Shown here piece by piece: positions 13,904 through 21,815 of a stretch of 28,200 bases of DNA. Each line of letters begins with the position of its first letter. Position 1 is the stretch's first letter. Under the pieces are notes generated by a model, which saw only the letters and a program-made list of their open reading frames with translations, was not told the DNA's origin and did no database searches. A program made the translations under genes and the position numbers. Location of the stretch: positions 1 through 28,200 of the IMG/VR virus record IMGVR_UViG_3300033997_000058; one strand, 5' to 3'. The DNA is from a virus.

Positions 13904-13963
13904 ATGTACGAAGATAACACGCAGTATTTCGGTGAGGATTATCCAGTGGGGCAGCCAAAATGA
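13904..13963 (+). CDS. 19-residue leader peptide
   Basis: Codes MYEDNTQYFGEDYPVGQPK. It has the strong ribosome-binding site AAGGGG six bases upstream, better than most full genes here, and its stop overlaps the next ATG as ATGA. The peptide is acidic and aromatic with no hydrophobic core. It may be a leader that couples translation of the recT unit, or a small protein in its own right. Confidence 0.45.
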   Translation: MYEDNTQYFGEDYPVGQPK

Positions 13964-14211
13964 AAAACGCAGATATGCCAGCAATGCCAACAAGCCCAAA
14001 CAGTAACGATCCTGAATGGGCAGCCGCTAGAACTGGCGGGCTAACCAAGCGCGAAATGTTCGCTATGGCAGCAATGCAAGGAATGCTATCTCATCCTGAT
14101 GTTATTCACGCTAATGACGATGAAGAACATGAAACCATAGCTCATGCTGTTGCTGCTAATGCAGTATTGATGGCGGATGTATTGCTTAGTAAATTGGAGC
14201 TATCAAAATGA
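13960..14211 (+). CDS. Hypothetical protein upstream of recT
   Basis: An 83-residue protein. GGLTKREMFAMAAMQGMLSH (about 27-46) followed by an acidic DDEEHETIAHAVAANAVLMADVL helix is a pattern found in conserved small phage proteins near recombination genes; function unknown. It has ATGA overlaps at both ends, so it is coupled to the leader peptide and to recT. Confidence 0.65.
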   Translation: MKNADMPAMPTSPNSNDPEWAAARTGGLTKREMFAMAAMQGMLSHPDVIHANDDEEHETIAHAVAANAVLMADVLLSKLELSK

Positions 14212-15125
14212 CTCAATTAACCATCATTCAAAACCTTGAATCTCGCCTGCCAGTACGCGCAGACGAATTTGACCAAGTGCGCTCAGACGATAAAATTAAC
14301 TTTGCTCAGGAGGCTGGTTTTGCCCTGCAAATCTTGGGCGGCAATTCTTATCTTGACGGCATAGCGCGTAAAAATCCCGAGTCTCTACGCAACGCGATTA
14401 TTAACGTGGCCGCCATTGGTACAACGTTAAATCCTGCCGAAAAGAAAGCATATCTAGTGCCTCGCGGTGGCATTGTATGCCTTGACATTTCATATCGAGG
14501 CCTTGCTGACTTAGCCGTAGATTCTGGCGCGGCTGAGTGGGTAGACGCAAAGCTGGTTTACGCCAATGACGAATATCAGGCTGGCGGCATGGGCGAGTTG
14601 CCGCATCACAGACCAGCCAATCCGTTCACAGGTGGGCGCGGTGAACTGGTCGGTGTCTATGCCGCTGCCAAGCGCAAAGATGGCACTTATGCAGTTAAAG
14701 AAATGGACATGTCCGCGATCAACGCCATCAAGAATCGCAGCGAGTCAGGCAAGAAAGGCAATGGCCCATGGAAAACTGACTTTGAAGAAATGTGCCTAAA
14801 AACACCGATGAAAAACGTGGTTAAGCGACTACAAGGCACTAACAAGCGCATTGATGCAGCTATTGAGATGCTGAACAGGCAAGGTGAAGGCATTGACTTC
14901 GCAAGCGAGCAACGCGCATCACCCAAGGATATTAACTGCGACCAGCAAGCACAGGGAATGATTAACGAATTGCTTGGTGTTATTGGTATGCAGTTCTCAC
15001 AAGTGCCAATTCACATGATAACAAAAAACCCAGTAACAGACGTTTCAGACCTAACTCAGCTTGAGGCAGGCCAATTAATCGCAATGCTGCGCAATAGAGC
15101 GGCAAAATTAGGAGCTAAACAGTGA
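14208..15125 (+). CDS. recT: RecT-family single-strand annealing protein
   Basis: RecT binds single-stranded DNA and anneals complementary strands during phage recombination. The 305-residue protein has the family pattern: the first third ends in NVAAIGTTLNPAEKKAYLVP (65-85), then GGIVCLDISYRGLADLAVDSGA, and a GNGPWKTDFEEMCLKTPMKNVVKRL stretch near 188-212. The C-terminal 80 residues are variable as usual. It starts at an ATGA overlap and ends overlapping the exonuclease gene by four bases, the standard RecT/exonuclease pairing. Together they support strand annealing and concatemer formation. Confidence 0.93.
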   Translation: MTQLTIIQNLESRLPVRADEFDQVRSDDKINFAQEAGFALQILGGNSYLDGIARKNPESLRNAIINVAAIGTTLNPAEKKAYLVPRGGIVCLDISYRGLADLAVDSGAAEWVDAKLVYANDEYQAGGMGELPHHRPANPFTGGRGELVGVYAAAKRKDGTYAVKEMDMSAINAIKNRSESGKKGNGPWKTDFEEMCLKTPMKNVVKRLQGTNKRIDAAIEMLNRQGEGIDFASEQRASPKDINCDQQAQGMINELLGVIGMQFSQVPIHMITKNPVTDVSDLTQLEAGQLIAMLRNRAAKLGAKQ

Positions 15126-15850
15126 TTAACCAACTACGCGAAAACCTAGCATCATTCCAAAGCGTATTAGGATTTAACCCGCTTGAAGTTGAGCAAGGCT
15201 CATATCCATGGCTTAAGCTCAAGCTTGGAGTTATCAGTGCCAGCAAGTGCAAAGACATGATGGCTAAGAAAGGCTCAGCAACGCGCAATAGCTACATGAT
15301 GCAGTTGATTGCCGAAGTTATCACAGGCATCCCGACTGAACTAGGAACATTCAAGCAGCTTGAGTGGGGAAAAGAAAACGAGCCAGCAGCACGGACGGCT
15401 TACAGCTTCATGACTGGCGAAGCAGTGCACGAAATCCCGTTTATCTACGCTGACCAGTCAATGCGCTGCGGTATCAGTCCTGATGGGATTGTTAACGATG
15501 CAGGCTTAGAAATCAAATGCCCATTCACATCTATGGTTCACTGCGACACGCTAGTTAACGATGCGATCAAGGACGAATACTTTTTACAAATGCAATTCAG
15601 CATGTTTGTAACTGGCGCTCAATACTGGGAATTTATGAGCTATGACCCAAGGATGCCAGCGCATTTGATGACTAAGATTATCAAAGTTAATCGCTGCGAA
15701 AAGACGCAAGATAAAATCGCTGAATCCGTGCGTGAATTTATCACCGACATGGATAGAGCACTTGAGCAGTTAGGCGTTAAATTCGGCCAACAATGGTCAA
15801 CCGAATTTAATTTTAGTGAAGAAGAATTGCAGCAACAGCAAGAGTTTTAG
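15122..15850 (+). CDS. YqaJ-type (lambda Exo-like) exonuclease
   Basis: A 5'-3' double-strand exonuclease that makes single-stranded tails for RecT. The 242-residue protein has GVISASKCKDMM (36-47), EWGKENEPAAR (81-91), GISPDGI with Asp121, and LEIKCP with Glu130 and Lys132; these parallel the lambda Exo catalytic Asp119, Glu129 and Lys131. YFLQMQFSMFVTGAQYW is the usual following helix. The start is GTG with AGGAG seven bases upstream, overlapping the recT stop. It is the last gene of the plus-strand early region and ends in a convergent intergenic gap. Confidence 0.92.
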   Translation: MINQLRENLASFQSVLGFNPLEVEQGSYPWLKLKLGVISASKCKDMMAKKGSATRNSYMMQLIAEVITGIPTELGTFKQLEWGKENEPAARTAYSFMTGEAVHEIPFIYADQSMRCGISPDGIVNDAGLEIKCPFTSMVHCDTLVNDAIKDEYFLQMQFSMFVTGAQYWEFMSYDPRMPAHLMTKIIKVNRCEKTQDKIAESVREFITDMDRALEQLGVKFGQQWSTEFNFSEEELQQQQEF

Positions 15851-15854
15851 TGTA

Positions 15855-15889
15855 AGAAAAGACGCATAACTTAATATCAATTATGCGTC
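15855..15889 (-). terminator. Terminator of the tail operon
   Basis: Perfect 9-bp stem GACGCATAA/TTATGCGTC (15861-15869 with 15881-15889), loop of 11. On the minus strand it is followed by TTTTCTT, so it ends the tail transcript; on the plus strand it is followed by GGGG, a poor terminator for the exonuclease operon. Confidence 0.75.
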
Positions 15890-15930
15890 GGGGATATTAG
15901 TGTTGATGCTGCTGTCACGCTTCTTTAGTA

Positions 15931-17913
15931 TTATACAACACTCGATCTGTTTCGTGCTATCTCAATATTTGAAGCTGGAGGTGCCATGAACGCAGTAACT
16001 ACTGTTGCGTTGTTGTCAACTGCTGTTATTGTTGCCGTGGCGTCAGGTGCGGTGATGTAAATCTCCTGACCGCTGCATTTGTTAGAGTTACACGTCAAGT
16101 TCTTCTGGTTCGATGCGTTGATTGCTTTCCCTCCGGGCTTTATTACTCCAGAGGCGAATCTGTTAGATGATATCTCCACAGATTTATTTCTATCAGCTTG
16201 CACTCCGAAATCCCACGACGACGCAGGTCCAATGACCTTGATGTTAGTTACACTTACCCCAGCCGTTTCAGTGTATGGTGCTGCGTCACCAGATCCAACC
16301 TGAACAGCCGTTTGCTTGCTAGCTACAGATGCGTAGGAGTTAATTGTGACACCATCTATCTCTACTTGATCTAGTGTTTGCGCACCATCCACTAAAACCC
16401 CTACAAATTGGAAATTTTGTGAGCTAGACGCAATATACCCGCCAATCAGTCTATGCCCATCACCACCACCGAAACCCCAACCTACATCTCGTATATAATC
16501 CAAGTCGCAATTTTGGCATGTTACAGACAATCCTAGTGACCCTATACCCTGTAAGTGGGTGACGAATGCGCTGTTTAAAACTTTTACGTTTTCAGGAACT
16601 CTTGTAACTGCGTCAATGTAGTCATTGCGCGATGACATGCTAACTCCGACATTCTTTCCTTTGTACAACCTCGAATAGCTGTCGTTGTTCCCTGTAAGAT
16701 TGTCAATTGTACATTGCACAACAGACCCGTAAATGCGTACTGGTACAGTAACAAAGCTGTAGCCACAGTCTCTGATTGTCAGTCTGAACGTATCCGAAAC
16801 GTCCCATCCGCATCCAAATTGACCTCCTCCACCAATCTCTATATCTTCAAACTTATAACCAGAAGTATATTGCAGTGCCCCACCAATTTGAGATCCCGGT
16901 AGCAGGAACGCAACACCGTTTGCCATTGTGTTGCCTGTGCTTATTAAGTGGAACCCACGCCACACCTTGACGCTTCGACCCGTTTCTCTAGGAAACTCAA
17001 ACACAACATCGGTCATTTGAGCATCTATAACGCATTCTGGTCCAAAACCGTGAATTTTAACATTTGTTCCGACTGTCTGTTTCGTGTCTAGACGCATCTT
17101 CCCAGACGAAAGCATTATGGTGCCATTCAAACTCGCTGCATCAGAGAGCTCTGTATCGGCAGACACTACCCCCGTAAGGTCTATTTTCCAATCGGCAATC
17201 CACGCGCCGTTCAGTGGGATGACTTTAAACCCGCCAACTAGGAACCCGCCACTAACGGAAGATGGTACAACACGCCAATCGGTCAGCCCAGTGCTAACGA
17301 TGTCTCCGTCGGACAGTGTGATACTCAACCCCGACGCGGCAACTAGCAGTTTCATATCCTGTACTGAATTAAATTTTATTTTTTGATTACGACTTATCAG
17401 CGTGTTAATGCCATTAACACGCTGCGATGCACCAAGTTTATCAGGTTGACCATCGTCAACAATGCCAGCCTCTGCCAGCAGCGCGTCGGTGAATCCATCA
17501 TAATCATCAATAAAATCCTGAACTGAACCCCCGCCACGCTTGTTTATCGATTCAGCTTCCGTGGCAGTGAATGGTTGCCAGTTCGGATTACCGATGGGAT
17601 TAGTACCAACGGGGACAACAATCGGAGCACTGCCTGAGCCAACGTATTTGTAAAGAAAGCTATCAACAGGATCATTTGAAACAAGCAAGTTTTTGCTTTC
17701 AAGAGTGCCGCCCTGCGCGAATGTAAATGGCGCAACGCCAAATCCGAATTTATCAATAGCCTGAGATAATGAAAGAATTTGCTTACCAGTGTAGGTTGTG
17801 ACAGTGCTATTGCCGTTTAACACTTTATCAAACGAAATCGCATTATCAACGATAGTGCAAGGGTCTGACGCGCTAGCGTTTGGCAGTGGGCGCGGATTGT
17901 TGTATTCACTCAT
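15931..17913 (-). CDS. Tailspike, TSP1/Gp66-type N-terminal domain and beta-helix
   Basis: A 660-residue receptor-binding protein at the end of the tail operon. Residues about 45-115 (QILSLSQAIDKFGFGVAPFT…YKYVGSGSAPIVVPVGTNP) match the tailspike TSP1/Gp66 N-terminal domain that attaches spikes to the virion. From about 250 to 640 the sequence is repetitive short beta-strands rich in Gly, Asn, Val and Ile, typical of a right-handed beta-helix of the pectin-lyase fold. Such spikes often cleave or bind surface polysaccharide; no catalytic residues can be picked with confidence. It starts three bases after TipJ. The head domain is probably conserved and the distal part specific to the host surface. 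Confidence 0.85.
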   Translation of the reverse strand: MSEYNNPRPLPNASASDPCTIVDNAISFDKVLNGNSTVTTYTGKQILSLSQAIDKFGFGVAPFTFAQGGTLESKNLLVSNDPVDSFLYKYVGSGSAPIVVPVGTNPIGNPNWQPFTATEAESINKRGGGSVQDFIDDYDGFTDALLAEAGIVDDGQPDKLGASQRVNGINTLISRNQKIKFNSVQDMKLLVAASGLSITLSDGDIVSTGLTDWRVVPSSVSGGFLVGGFKVIPLNGAWIADWKIDLTGVVSADTELSDAASLNGTIMLSSGKMRLDTKQTVGTNVKIHGFGPECVIDAQMTDVVFEFPRETGRSVKVWRGFHLISTGNTMANGVAFLLPGSQIGGALQYTSGYKFEDIEIGGGGQFGCGWDVSDTFRLTIRDCGYSFVTVPVRIYGSVVQCTIDNLTGNNDSYSRLYKGKNVGVSMSSRNDYIDAVTRVPENVKVLNSAFVTHLQGIGSLGLSVTCQNCDLDYIRDVGWGFGGGDGHRLIGGYIASSSQNFQFVGVLVDGAQTLDQVEIDGVTINSYASVASKQTAVQVGSGDAAPYTETAGVSVTNIKVIGPASSWDFGVQADRNKSVEISSNRFASGVIKPGGKAINASNQKNLTCNSNKCSGQEIYITAPDATATITAVDNNATVVTAFMAPPASNIEIARNRSSVV

Positions 17914-17916
17914 TGT

Positions 17917-20421
17917 TTAATCTTCCTCGAAAAGTATTTCGTTGTATTCAGCCAGCGTCACCGTAGCAATCCCGTCGCCACTGTTGGACACTGATTTTAA
18001 CGTGTAGTCAGTACCACTTAATTCATCATCCGCTGCAATCAAGTATTTTGAGCCAAGTTCGTAGTCGCCATCTTGCGCAGTGTAAGCGCCTGATAATGCG
18101 ACCGACTTGAATCCTTTATCAGTATACCCCAGCGGCTCGCATGTTACTAATGCGCCAACGCTTCCATCTTCGCGCGTTGTTTGGACATAATATGTCTTGC
18201 CAGATTCAAAATAAATCGGCTCGCTTGTTAGGTATTCATCGCCGAAAATGTCTAGGATTTCACCGCCGAAAACATCTTCATCGTTCATGTCCACCCATCG
18301 CACACGATCACCTACCTTGGCCGATAGTCCGAAATAGTACGTGTCAAACTCAACGCTATCACGCTGATAGAGTAACCGCCTAATCTCATACTCAATGCGA
18401 TTGATTGCCTGAGCGTCAGACTGACAGCCAACCAATGTTATTTCTTCAGGATAGCGTCCCTCTACATCGACAATCACACCGTTTTCAATGCTGCGGTAAA
18501 TCGTCTTTTCAACGTTGTCAGGCTGCGTAACGTAAGTTAGCGAGATTGAATCCTTGTCACTTGGTAGCCGTTTTGGGAAGTTCTGCTTCGCATCGCCAAT
18601 GGTATTGCGGCGGTTGAATAACATAGTGTGTATTGGCTTTGATTCAACGCGAGAGAATGTCCATGACTGATAATCTCTGAAGGCAAGCACGCGAGCCACG
18701 TTGCATATGACGCTCAATCTTTCACGCAATCCAACGTTAGCATCATCAAAAGTGAAATCAAATGTGCGTAAGGCAGCAGGCAATGCGTCATTAATTGCGT
18801 ATAGTGTTGCCAAATCGACACTTGATTCATCTTTTTTGGCTGCTATGCAAAGCGTGTACATCGCAGCGTCGGCAAAGTCTCGCGTAGGTTGCACGTTATC
18901 AGGCTCAATCAATCCTGTGGCGCGATTGAAGTATGGCAGCATGCGCATTCCTTCGACGTTAATCTTGGATTCACGTCCGCCTATTTGTCGCTCATCAGCT
19001 TTGCGCTCAACAGTGATTAGTGTCACATCACCGTAGTTTGGCGCTGGCTGAAATTCAACACCGACAAGCTGCTCAAGCACCAATCTATCAGATGCAGCAC
19101 CAGCATATTCTCCATTTGTGCGTCTGATTCTTCCCTGATATCGGCCAGCGGTTAGTGCCTCGAATTTGTACGTGCGATATTGAGGGTCAAGAGTTGCGCC
19201 AGTAATTGACTCATCAATGAAATCAGTAAAGCCAGTTTGATTGCCAAACTCATCAACTGCGCGAATTTCCATCGTGAATGTAACCGTTGCTTGTCCGCCT
19301 TTTTCAGTTCTGATACCTGTTGGCATAACAACATGAAACCAGCACTCTTGTATTTCACTTCCGCTAAGCGTGTACCACCCAACCCAGTTAAATTCTTCTC
19401 CGCTTGAATTAGTGTTAGCAATTGTGCCAGCGCAGCCGATGTATGTTGACAATATTACGCCTGTGTCAATCAGCACAATTTGATTGAGTCCTGTATCAAT
19501 AGAAAGCACTTCGAAAGTGCCTTGTAAAATAACAGTAGCACCACCACCAGAACCTTGGCGCAAATCTACGGTAAGAAACCCGCCAACAGTCGCGCCAATT
19601 TCATCAACCCAAGTAAAATCATTGGTAAATGTCAGTAGTCCGTTATTAGTTGCTCCTGCTTGCTCAATTGTTACATCGTTAACAGTGGCTTCGTAAATCT
19701 CAGCATTCGTTCCTTGCAATACTTGGTTTGTGATTTCGTTAGTTTCACGAGCCGTTATCCGCAAATAGTCGCTAGGTATTGTGTGCGGAGCTGGCGGATA
19801 TTGCCCGTCAAAATCGCCAGTGTAGAAATAATTCCATGATGAATTTGGTATTTCATCAATATTAGTCTCGCCAGAAAACACCTTGTTAATCTGAAATTTT
19901 CCAGCAGATACGCAGAAAATCTCGCGGAGAATTTTCAGGTTGTTTTCGTAATAGTAGTATGACGGCTGAATGAAATCAGGGTAACAAACTGGCGAGCCGA
20001 AAACCTCGGGTATCGCTTGGTTTGGTCTGAATTCGTTAGTCGCTGCATTTAGCTGACTGTTTGGCGATGAGCCTTGGTTATCTGCGTTACCAGGCACCGA
20101 GGGAATTAGCAGCACAGTCGCAATCGCAAGCGCAGCAATTAGCACATAGGCGATCGTGATTGGCTCTGCTGGCTGATTGATAATGACGATGTTATCAAAC
20201 TGCTCGATACGCCTATCCAGCTTTGCGTTCATTTCCTGCGCTTCATCGGTGGCAGTCGATAAGAATCGTTCGCCGTTGATATAAACGTCAGTGTGCAATC
20301 CGCCAAAGTTGTGAGTAAAGTTTTGTTCAAAAAACTCAGCAAGCGTAATGCCTGCAATCGGGTTGAAAACTTCTTTATCACTTAGATTTGACGGGTCTTT
20401 GAATCTAACAATTGACGGCAT
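17917..20421 (-). CDS. Tail tip attachment protein TipJ/gpJ with gpI-like N-terminus
   Basis: An 834-residue protein at the tip of the tail that contacts the host. The N-terminal ~115 residues include a hydrophobic segment at about 88-107 (ITIAYVLIAALAIATVLLIP), as in lambda gpI and in fused TipJ proteins. Then NEFRPNQAIPEVFGSPVCYP marks the start of the host-specificity J core. The remainder holds beta-rich tail-tip and fibronectin-like regions (about 330-440). It is shorter than lambda J (about 1,130), so the distal fibre region is reduced and the separate tailspike may take that role. It overlaps the NlpC/P60 gene by 17 bases; GGAG lies ten bases before the ATG. Confidence 0.88.
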   Translation of the reverse strand: MPSIVRFKDPSNLSDKEVFNPIAGITLAEFFEQNFTHNFGGLHTDVYINGERFLSTATDEAQEMNAKLDRRIEQFDNIVIINQPAEPITIAYVLIAALAIATVLLIPSVPGNADNQGSSPNSQLNAATNEFRPNQAIPEVFGSPVCYPDFIQPSYYYYENNLKILREIFCVSAGKFQINKVFSGETNIDEIPNSSWNYFYTGDFDGQYPPAPHTIPSDYLRITARETNEITNQVLQGTNAEIYEATVNDVTIEQAGATNNGLLTFTNDFTWVDEIGATVGGFLTVDLRQGSGGGATVILQGTFEVLSIDTGLNQIVLIDTGVILSTYIGCAGTIANTNSSGEEFNWVGWYTLSGSEIQECWFHVVMPTGIRTEKGGQATVTFTMEIRAVDEFGNQTGFTDFIDESITGATLDPQYRTYKFEALTAGRYQGRIRRTNGEYAGAASDRLVLEQLVGVEFQPAPNYGDVTLITVERKADERQIGGRESKINVEGMRMLPYFNRATGLIEPDNVQPTRDFADAAMYTLCIAAKKDESSVDLATLYAINDALPAALRTFDFTFDDANVGLRERLSVICNVARVLAFRDYQSWTFSRVESKPIHTMLFNRRNTIGDAKQNFPKRLPSDKDSISLTYVTQPDNVEKTIYRSIENGVIVDVEGRYPEEITLVGCQSDAQAINRIEYEIRRLLYQRDSVEFDTYYFGLSAKVGDRVRWVDMNDEDVFGGEILDIFGDEYLTSEPIYFESGKTYYVQTTREDGSVGALVTCEPLGYTDKGFKSVALSGAYTAQDGDYELGSKYLIAADDELSGTDYTLKSVSNSGDGIATVTLAEYNEILFEED

Positions 20422-20821
20422 AGCGCTCGAACTCCAGTCGTGGATATAGTTTTCTCATTGCCGCTATTGTATTCCATTTCACCTGTCCTGTCCCGTCACC
20501 GCCTTGACCCCATGCGTGAACAATGCCGCCGCAAATTATGCGCCCAACGTGCTCGAAGTCTCCAGCGCTGTTATACATGCTAACAATGTCGCCATCTATG
20601 CCAGTTGATTTGATGAATCGTCCTTTATTTCTTAGCTCTGACTCTATTTCATTTGGTGAGCCTGCTGAATAAGCGTATCCATTGACTATTGGTAGCTCCA
20701 AACATTCAATCTCGCGGAATGATGCAATGACCAATCCCCAGCAGTCATAAGCCTGTGGGCCAGTTGCGCGACTAACCCAAGGCTTGCCAATGGCGTGATT
20801 AAGAAATTCTTTAGGTGTCAT
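20405..20821 (-). CDS. NlpC/P60 tail peptidase (lambda gpK-like)
   Basis: A 138-residue cell-wall peptidase in the tail tip. AYDCWGLV carries catalytic Cys27, FEHVGRII His91 and GIVHAWGQ His102, which complete the NlpC/P60 Cys-His-His pattern. IDGDIVSMY (75-83) is the usual strand before the His. By family knowledge it cuts peptide crosslinks in peptidoglycan or helps tip assembly. It starts at an ATGA overlap with the previous gene and has only the peptidase domain, without the Mov34 half found in lambda gpK. Confidence 0.9.
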   Translation of the reverse strand: MTPKEFLNHAIGKPWVSRATGPQAYDCWGLVIASFREIECLELPIVNGYAYSAGSPNEIESELRNKGRFIKSTGIDGDIVSMYNSAGDFEHVGRIICGGIVHAWGQGGDGTGQVKWNTIAAMRKLYPRLEFERYAVNC

Positions 20822-21315
20822 GATATCACCCTAAGCCCGGGGAAGTTTTGCGCTTTATAAAGCTTGGCAACGTTAATCGAATTAGGGTTGTCGTCACTTG
20901 CAACGAACGCCACAGAATCACCTTGAATACTGAAATTGCTAATCCAAAGATAAATCACGCTCGGCACGCCATTGATAAACTCTCGGTAAATGTACTCTGT
21001 AGCCGTGGTGTTTGGCAGCGCCATATCATAAGCCTTGATTTGCTTTAGATAGCTTTTAATCATCGAGCCGATATTACCCATTTGAGTAGTCATCGTCAGT
21101 ACACTATCTTCACTAACTTCTGGATGCTGCGTCTCGAATGCTGCTGGCTCGAATGTTACTATCTCACCAGCGTTGCGCGGTGCAGTTGCTTCAAGCTTAA
21201 ATTGCTTGTCAAAAAATTGACCTTTTACGCGACGATGAACCCCAACAGCAGGGTGGTAGATTTCAAACGTTTCATAGCGGATTGTTTTTTCTCTTGTCTC
21301 AAAAAAATTACTCAT
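20818..21315 (-). CDS. DUF1833-like tail-tip protein (gpL position)
   Basis: A 165-residue protein between the minor tail protein and the NlpC/P60 gene, the position of lambda gpL. The central block GEIVTFEPAAFETQHPEVSE…VLTMTTQMGNIGSMIKSYLK and YIYREFINGVPSVIYLW fit DUF1833 in my reading. The start is the ATG at 21315, overlapping the previous stop as ATGA; a GTG four codons upstream is less likely. It probably forms part of the distal tail hub. Confidence 0.75.
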   Translation of the reverse strand: MSNFFETREKTIRYETFEIYHPAVGVHRRVKGQFFDKQFKLEATAPRNAGEIVTFEPAAFETQHPEVSEDSVLTMTTQMGNIGSMIKSYLKQIKAYDMALPNTTATEYIYREFINGVPSVIYLWISNFSIQGDSVAFVASDDNPNSINVAKLYKAQNFPGLRVIS

Positions 21316-21815
21316 GCTGCCGACCACGCTAAGTTGATTGCATCATCAAAGCATTTTGCGGCTTTATCGAATGATGAATTGCAGTTCTTGTTAAGTAGGA
21401 TATAAAGGGCTCCGTCTTGGCATTCTCCAGTATCTTTGCGCACCACTTCACGCGCCATGATTTGCGCCGAATAGGTGTAAACATCGCCGTCTTGACCAGT
21501 GGCTTGAGGGTATTTAGTAAATCGCACATTCTGAGTTGTTAGACCTTCCTCGATTTTAATCGGGAAGTCAAACCAAGGCGATTTAGTGCGCACCTTGTTT
21601 TGATGCAGCCACATTTGGAAAATCCGCGCCTCATCTTGCCTGAACTTAAATTGAACATCCCAGAATGTAGGCAAGTCATCGCTGAACACCTGCAAAAATG
21701 GTGGCCCAGCATTTAGCGGACTTAATTTAAATCCAACTTCCTCATTGCGTGACTTGCTTGAAGTCACGCAGCTTTTAAGCATTTCAGGCCAATTAGCCCC
21801 GAGTGAACAAGACAT
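21312..21815 (-). CDS. Minor tail protein, gpM position
   Basis: A 167-residue protein directly downstream of the tape measure. It has a beta-rich core with WDVQFKFRQDEARIFQMWLH and WFDFPIKIEEGLTTQNVRFT, which matches the general layout of the phage minor tail proteins that connect the tape measure to the hub. The family is not identified beyond that. The C-terminus is cysteine-containing (GECQDGALYILLNKNCNSSF). Start ATG lies one base after the tape measure stop, with GGGTGG upstream. Confidence 0.65.
   Translation of the reverse strand: MSCSLGANWPEMLKSCVTSSKSRNEEVGFKLSPLNAGPPFLQVFSDDLPTFWDVQFKFRQDEARIFQMWLHQNKVRTKSPWFDFPIKIEEGLTTQNVRFTKYPQATGQDGDVYTYSAQIMAREVVRKDTGECQDGALYILLNKNCNSSFDKAAKCFDDAINLAWSAA

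Noticed and set aside
19446-19469. TTGACA and TGTCAA pair within the TipJ gene
   Set aside because: The arms start 18 bp apart, not 34, and lie inside coding sequence, so this is not a further copy of the 40-bp element.
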